Shown here in pieces: positions 61,291 through 64,000 of a stretch of DNA of 64,000 nt. The stretch's first letter is position 1. Each line of letters begins with the position of its first letter. This DNA comes from 62-47 sp051954235. GTDB lineage: Bacteria; Pseudomonadota; Alphaproteobacteria; Rhizobiales; Xanthobacteraceae. Where the stretch lies: positions 1 through 64,000 of the forward strand of contig JBQCHY010000008.1 of the NCBI GenBank assembly GCA_051954235.1. Reading direction: 5' to 3'. The translations under genes and the position numbers were made by a program. The notes beneath the pieces were generated by a model. That model was not told the DNA's origin. It ran no database searches and saw only the letters and a list, made by a program, of their open reading frames with translations.

Positions 61291-61557
61291 TTACTGCTTC
61301 GGCAGGATCAGCGAGAACTCGCCGTTGCGGACGCGGTTCGGCAGTCCTTCGACGAATTTCGCCACCGCATCTTCGCCGTAAGTGGACACCAACTCGGCAA
61401 AAGCGGTGAACAGGCTCGCCTGCGCCAGGCAATCGCCGTCGACGCCGTCGTGGCGGGCTTCCGCCCAAGCCTCGTTCAGATAGCCGAGCGCCGCCCGCTT
61501 TTGTTCGTGGTCTGGCATCGGCTCGTTGGCAACGACGTAGGACAAGGACTGGCTCAT
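61291..61557 (-). CDS. Conserved hypothetical protein, 88 residues
   Basis: An 88-residue, mainly helical acidic protein (AALGYLNEAWAEARHDGVDG, then LFTAFAELVSTYGEDAVAKFVEGLP). GGGAA lies about five bases before the ATG. No family is recognised, but codon use, ribosome site and setting support a real gene. It precedes ygfZ by 146 bp on the same strand. Confidence 0.7.
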   Translation of the reverse strand: MSQSLSYVVANEPMPDHEQKRAALGYLNEAWAEARHDGVDGDCLAQASLFTAFAELVSTYGEDAVAKFVEGLPNRVRNGEFSLILPKQ

Positions 61558-61765
61558 GAAATTCCCGGCGGCATGGGCGACTCACGGAACACCGCGAGTA
61601 CGCGCAAGTTCTAACACGCCCCCGTGCGTCGGCTAGGCCACATCTTTAGGAAAGGTTAACGGAACGATTCAACATTATACGGAGTTCCCGAGTGCGCTGC
61701 TGTTGCAACACTGGGTACAGCGACAAAATGCGCGGGAACCGCATCCCTTCGCCGAGGAATAGTGG

Positions 61766-62158
61766 TTAATTGGCGTAGCGGGCCGTGAGGTCGCGAGAGA
61801 TTTTCGCGCCTTCTTCGATGTAGCGCTTGATCGCGACATTGGCCGCCGGAGTGCAGGTTCGATAAGTCTGCTGGAAGCCGTTATAGCCGCGGTTGAAACT
61901 GGCGATCAGCCGGGTGCGGCGTTCGCCGGAGGGCGTTTCGGCGTTGATCAGCGCCTGCATCTCGTTACGCCACTTCGCGCCTTCATTGGCGCCGCAAATG
62001 CCGCGCAGATAGTGCAGCGTGCCGAGGATTTCCGCGAGCCGTTGCAGATCGCCGTCGAACGGCGCGGCAGCATCCTGCGCCCGCGCAGGACCTAGGCCGA
62101 GGCCCGCGCTGCACGCCGCAAGAAAGAGAATTGCCGCTAGAAGTTGTTTCCGCATCAT
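61766..62158 (-). CDS. TIGR02301 family exported protein
   Basis: A 130-residue protein with a signal peptide (KQLLAAILFLAACSAGLGL to about ARAQ). The mature part is helical with DLQRLAEILGTLHYLRGIC, KWRNEMQALINAE and a second cysteine in YRTCTPAAN, compatible with a disulfide. This fits TIGR02301, an alphaproteobacterial family of unknown function. A cysteine in the leader (LAACSAG) could instead mark a lipoprotein. Confidence 0.78.
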   Translation of the reverse strand: MMRKQLLAAILFLAACSAGLGLGPARAQDAAAPFDGDLQRLAEILGTLHYLRGICGANEGAKWRNEMQALINAETPSGERRTRLIASFNRGYNGFQQTYRTCTPAANVAIKRYIEEGAKISRDLTARYAN

Positions 62159-62225
62159 CGGGCCCGGATTTCGGCTGATATGCCTTGTCGAGGAGGCGGG
62201 TGCAAGCCGAGGCTTTCGGGCTGCA

Positions 62226-62654
62226 CTACGGAACGATCAAGCGCCGGGCGGCATCGACGATCTCCGCCAGCCCCTGAGTGGTCCGCAACTCACTCAATTT
62301 GTCCGGCGTCATCCAGCGGAAATCGTCGAGTTCCTCGTTCAGCGTCACCTCGCCGGCGCGCCAATGGGCGGCGAAGGATATCACGAGGTAGTGCCCGCTG
62401 CGGCCAGCGGCCGGGTCCGGCAACACCTCGCGCCAGCCGGCGAAGCCGACGATGTCGATGGCGAGCGCTGTTTCCTCACGTACTTCGCGTGCGACCGCCT
62501 GATGCAGGGTCTCGCCGTGTTCGACGCGGCCGCCGGGCACCGAATAGAGCCCGCGTCCGGGCGCATTGGCGCGGCGAACCACAAGGAATTGATTGTCGCG
62601 AAAAATCACCGCGCTGACGGCGAGTTGCGGGCGGCCGAGAGCGGATTTGGTCAC
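62226..62654 (-). CDS. NUDIX hydrolase
   Basis: A 142-residue NUDIX hydrolase. The NUDIX box runs from GGRVEHGETLHQAVAREVRE into ETALAI, with the final glycine-type position changed to alanine but the catalytic REVREE intact. Family members cleave nucleoside diphosphates linked to other groups; the ADP-ribose or 8-oxo-dGTP type cannot be separated. The GTG start overlaps the stop of the upstream gene (GTGA), so they are coupled. Confidence 0.88.
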   Translation of the reverse strand: MTKSALGRPQLAVSAVIFRDNQFLVVRRANAPGRGLYSVPGGRVEHGETLHQAVAREVREETALAIDIVGFAGWREVLPDPAAGRSGHYLVISFAAHWRAGEVTLNEELDDFRWMTPDKLSELRTTQGLAEIVDAARRLIVP

Positions 62655-63181
62655 TTGAGGTCTTGCGTCATGATGGAATCGATATCGGCCTCGGCTTCGC
62701 TGCGCGAGCCGTGGATGATGCCGCCGGCCAGTGTCGCCAGCGGGCGAACCCAGCCGGTGGCCTGCTCGGCCAGCTTGATCCGGGTGCGATCCTGCTGCGC
62801 CTCGCGCATCGCGGCGCTAACTGCCGTGAGGATCGAGGTCATCGCGCCGGTGATGTTGTCGAATTCGGCGCGAACGGTGGTGTCGGACTGCTCATAGGCC
62901 AGGATCGCGAGGTCGCGCGCCTTGAAGTTGGAGGCGGCGAAATGCTCGCGATAGCTCAGCGGCCGCCATGCGAGGAAGTCGTCGGCGCATTCCGGCATGT
63001 CCGGGATCATATCCAACAGCATGATGGCTTCGTTGAAATGATTGAGATAGTCGGTGGCGAGGCCGGTGCGCGGATTGATATTCGCGGCAGCCAGTTCGGC
63101 CGCGGTCGGCCGTTCGCCGGATAGCGTTTCCTGTGGATGGGCATGTTGGGCGGAGGACGTCATCGGCTTCACATTTAACAT
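62651..63181 (-). CDS. Conserved hypothetical protein, 176 residues
   Basis: A helical, soluble protein with NINPRTGLATDYLNHFNEAIM and MIPDMPECADDFLAWRPLSYREHF, then a long helical part and a C-terminal RSEAEADIDSIMTQDLK. Rhizobial homologues are recalled but no function is known. Start is uncertain: 63181 or an ATG at 63163. The stop overlaps the NUDIX start. It is divergent from the SRAP gene. Confidence 0.72.
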   Translation of the reverse strand: MLNVKPMTSSAQHAHPQETLSGERPTAAELAAANINPRTGLATDYLNHFNEAIMLLDMIPDMPECADDFLAWRPLSYREHFAASNFKARDLAILAYEQSDTTVRAEFDNITGAMTSILTAVSAAMREAQQDRTRIKLAEQATGWVRPLATLAGGIIHGSRSEAEADIDSIMTQDLK

Positions 63182-63224
63182 GCCGGGTTAAAAGGTGCTG
63201 AAGATATTCAGTTGAGACATGAGA

Positions 63225-63986
63225 ATGTGCGGCCGTTTCGTCATTACTTCGCCGCCGGCGGCGATCCGCGCGGCATTCGACTATGGTGAGAATCCGAATT
63301 TTCCGGCTCAGCACAACATCGCGCCGACCCAGCCGGTCGGTGTGGTGCTGGTGGAGCAGGGCGCGCGCCACTTTCGCTTGATGCGCTGGGGTTTTATTCC
63401 GAGTTGGGTCAAGGACCCGCGCACCTTTACGCTGGTGATCAACGCGCGCGCGGAGACGGTGCGCGAGAAGCCGGCGTTTCGCAATGCCATCCGGCGGCGG
63501 CGTTGCTTGATTCCGGCCGACGGCTATTACGAATGGCATACCGTTGGTCAACAGAAGCATCCGTATTTTATCTATCCTCGCGCCGGCGGGCCGATTGGTT
63601 TTGCCGGCGTAGCGGAAACCTGGAGCGGGCTGAACGGCGAGGAAGTCGATACGGTCGCGATCGTCACGGCCGCCGCTACGGGTGGGCTCGCGATGCTGCA
63701 TCATCGTGTGCCGGTGATAATCGCGCCGAAGGATTCCACGCGCTGGCTGGACTGCGCGTCGGTCAATGCCAACGAGGCTGCGACGCTGATGGTCGCGCCC
63801 GCGGAAGATGAATTCGCATGGCATCGCGTTTCGCGCGATGTCAATCGCGTTGGCAACGACGATGCGCGATTGATTCTGCCGCTATCGGAACAACAGATCG
63901 CGGATGAAGAATCTGCATCGCAAGCAAAGCCCACGCCGCGCAAACAGACGGTGCCTGATGACGACAGGCAAGGGTCGCTGTTCTGA
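63225..63986 (+). CDS. SOS response-associated peptidase family protein (SRAP, HMCES/YedK)
   Basis: A 253-residue SRAP protein that crosslinks covalently to abasic sites in single-stranded DNA through its N-terminal cysteine. The start at 63225 gives MCGRF, exposing Cys2 after methionine removal; the ATG two codons earlier would place the catalytic cysteine at position 4 and is therefore rejected. HNIAPTQPVGVV, WGFIPSWVKDP, NARAETVREKPAFR and the active-site glutamate in DGYYEW are present. No LexA box was seen just upstream. Confidence 0.93.
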   Translation: MCGRFVITSPPAAIRAAFDYGENPNFPAQHNIAPTQPVGVVLVEQGARHFRLMRWGFIPSWVKDPRTFTLVINARAETVREKPAFRNAIRRRRCLIPADGYYEWHTVGQQKHPYFIYPRAGGPIGFAGVAETWSGLNGEEVDTVAIVTAAATGGLAMLHHRVPVIIAPKDSTRWLDCASVNANEAATLMVAPAEDEFAWHRVSRDVNRVGNDDARLILPLSEQQIADEESASQAKPTPRKQTVPDDDRQGSLF

Positions 63987-64000
63987 CGATAGGCGAAGCA

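Noticed and set aside
61587..61601. Near match to a LexA box (GAAC-N7-GTAC) upstream of the 88-residue gene
   Set aside because: One half-site is mismatched in a core base, and no promoter overlap is evident.

Overview
The window is about 64 kb of GC-rich chromosome from an alphaproteobacterium. It most resembles the Bradyrhizobium / Rhodopseudomonas / Afipia / Nitrobacter group (Nitrobacteraceae). The grounds are a circularly permuted two-piece tmRNA with an alphaproteobacterial tag, a GTTC-N7-GTTC LexA box, the order thyA-folA-hflK-hflC-DUF2065-degP followed by serB/miaA and the ilv genes, several rhizobial DUF families, and abundant short palindromic intergenic repeats. The genus is inferred and was not tested. 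The content is mostly core housekeeping. No prophage, insertion sequence, CRISPR array, rRNA or tRNA gene was found. The first ~120 bases are homopolymer-rich and look like a sequence artefact.

Layout. 0.1-6.6 kb: an MFS carrier, a large AsmA-type protein, and two paralogous ribbon-helix-helix proteins, one in an operon with DUF4169. 6.9-9.6 kb: fumC, the ClpXP adaptor gene sspB and, immediately upstream on the same strand, the permuted tmRNA gene. 9.7-10.9 kb: two half-size ChrA proteins. 11.0-16.8 kb: thyA-folA, hflK-hflC, DUF2065 and degP (nucleotide metabolism and envelope proteostasis). 17-19 kb: serB-arsC, divergent from miaA. 19.2-24.7 kb: branched-chain amino acid synthesis. A promoter, a Leu/Ile/Val-rich leader peptide and an attenuator precede ilvB; ilvN, two exporters and ilvC follow. 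24.8-28.6 kb: an LprI-like protein, an osmoprotectant-type ABC system with fused permease and binding protein, and a divergent orphan ABC ATPase.

28.6-34.8 kb: a small glycosyltransferase, a radical SAM gene with a consensus SOS box over its promoter, a VOC protein, an SMR pump, RNase HII, a membrane glycosyltransferase and a family-4 uracil-DNA glycosylase. 35-43 kb: ETF-ubiquinone oxidoreductase, a TPR protein, ispE, a LuxR regulator, a polyprenyl diphosphate synthase, DUF2007 and a methyltransferase. 43-52 kb: an S49 protease, glyQ-glyS (glyS carries an in-frame palindromic repeat), DUF1236, DUF3096, and pyruvate phosphate dikinase with a Lys/Ala-rich histone H1-like N-terminal tail. 52-64 kb: a 36-bp tandem array, a cell wall hydrolase, an MDR oxidoreductase, DUF2339, a protein phosphatase, the coupled set ygfZ-tag-HD hydrolase, a NUDIX hydrolase, and an SRAP DNA-protein crosslink protein.

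No clearly new multi-gene system was found. The most interesting signals are regulatory or structural: the ssrA-sspB linkage, the ilv attenuator, the SOS-boxed and possibly leaderless radical SAM operon, the repeat that has become coding sequence in glyS, the tandem array expanded inside the loop of a related repeat, and the H1-like tail on PPDK.
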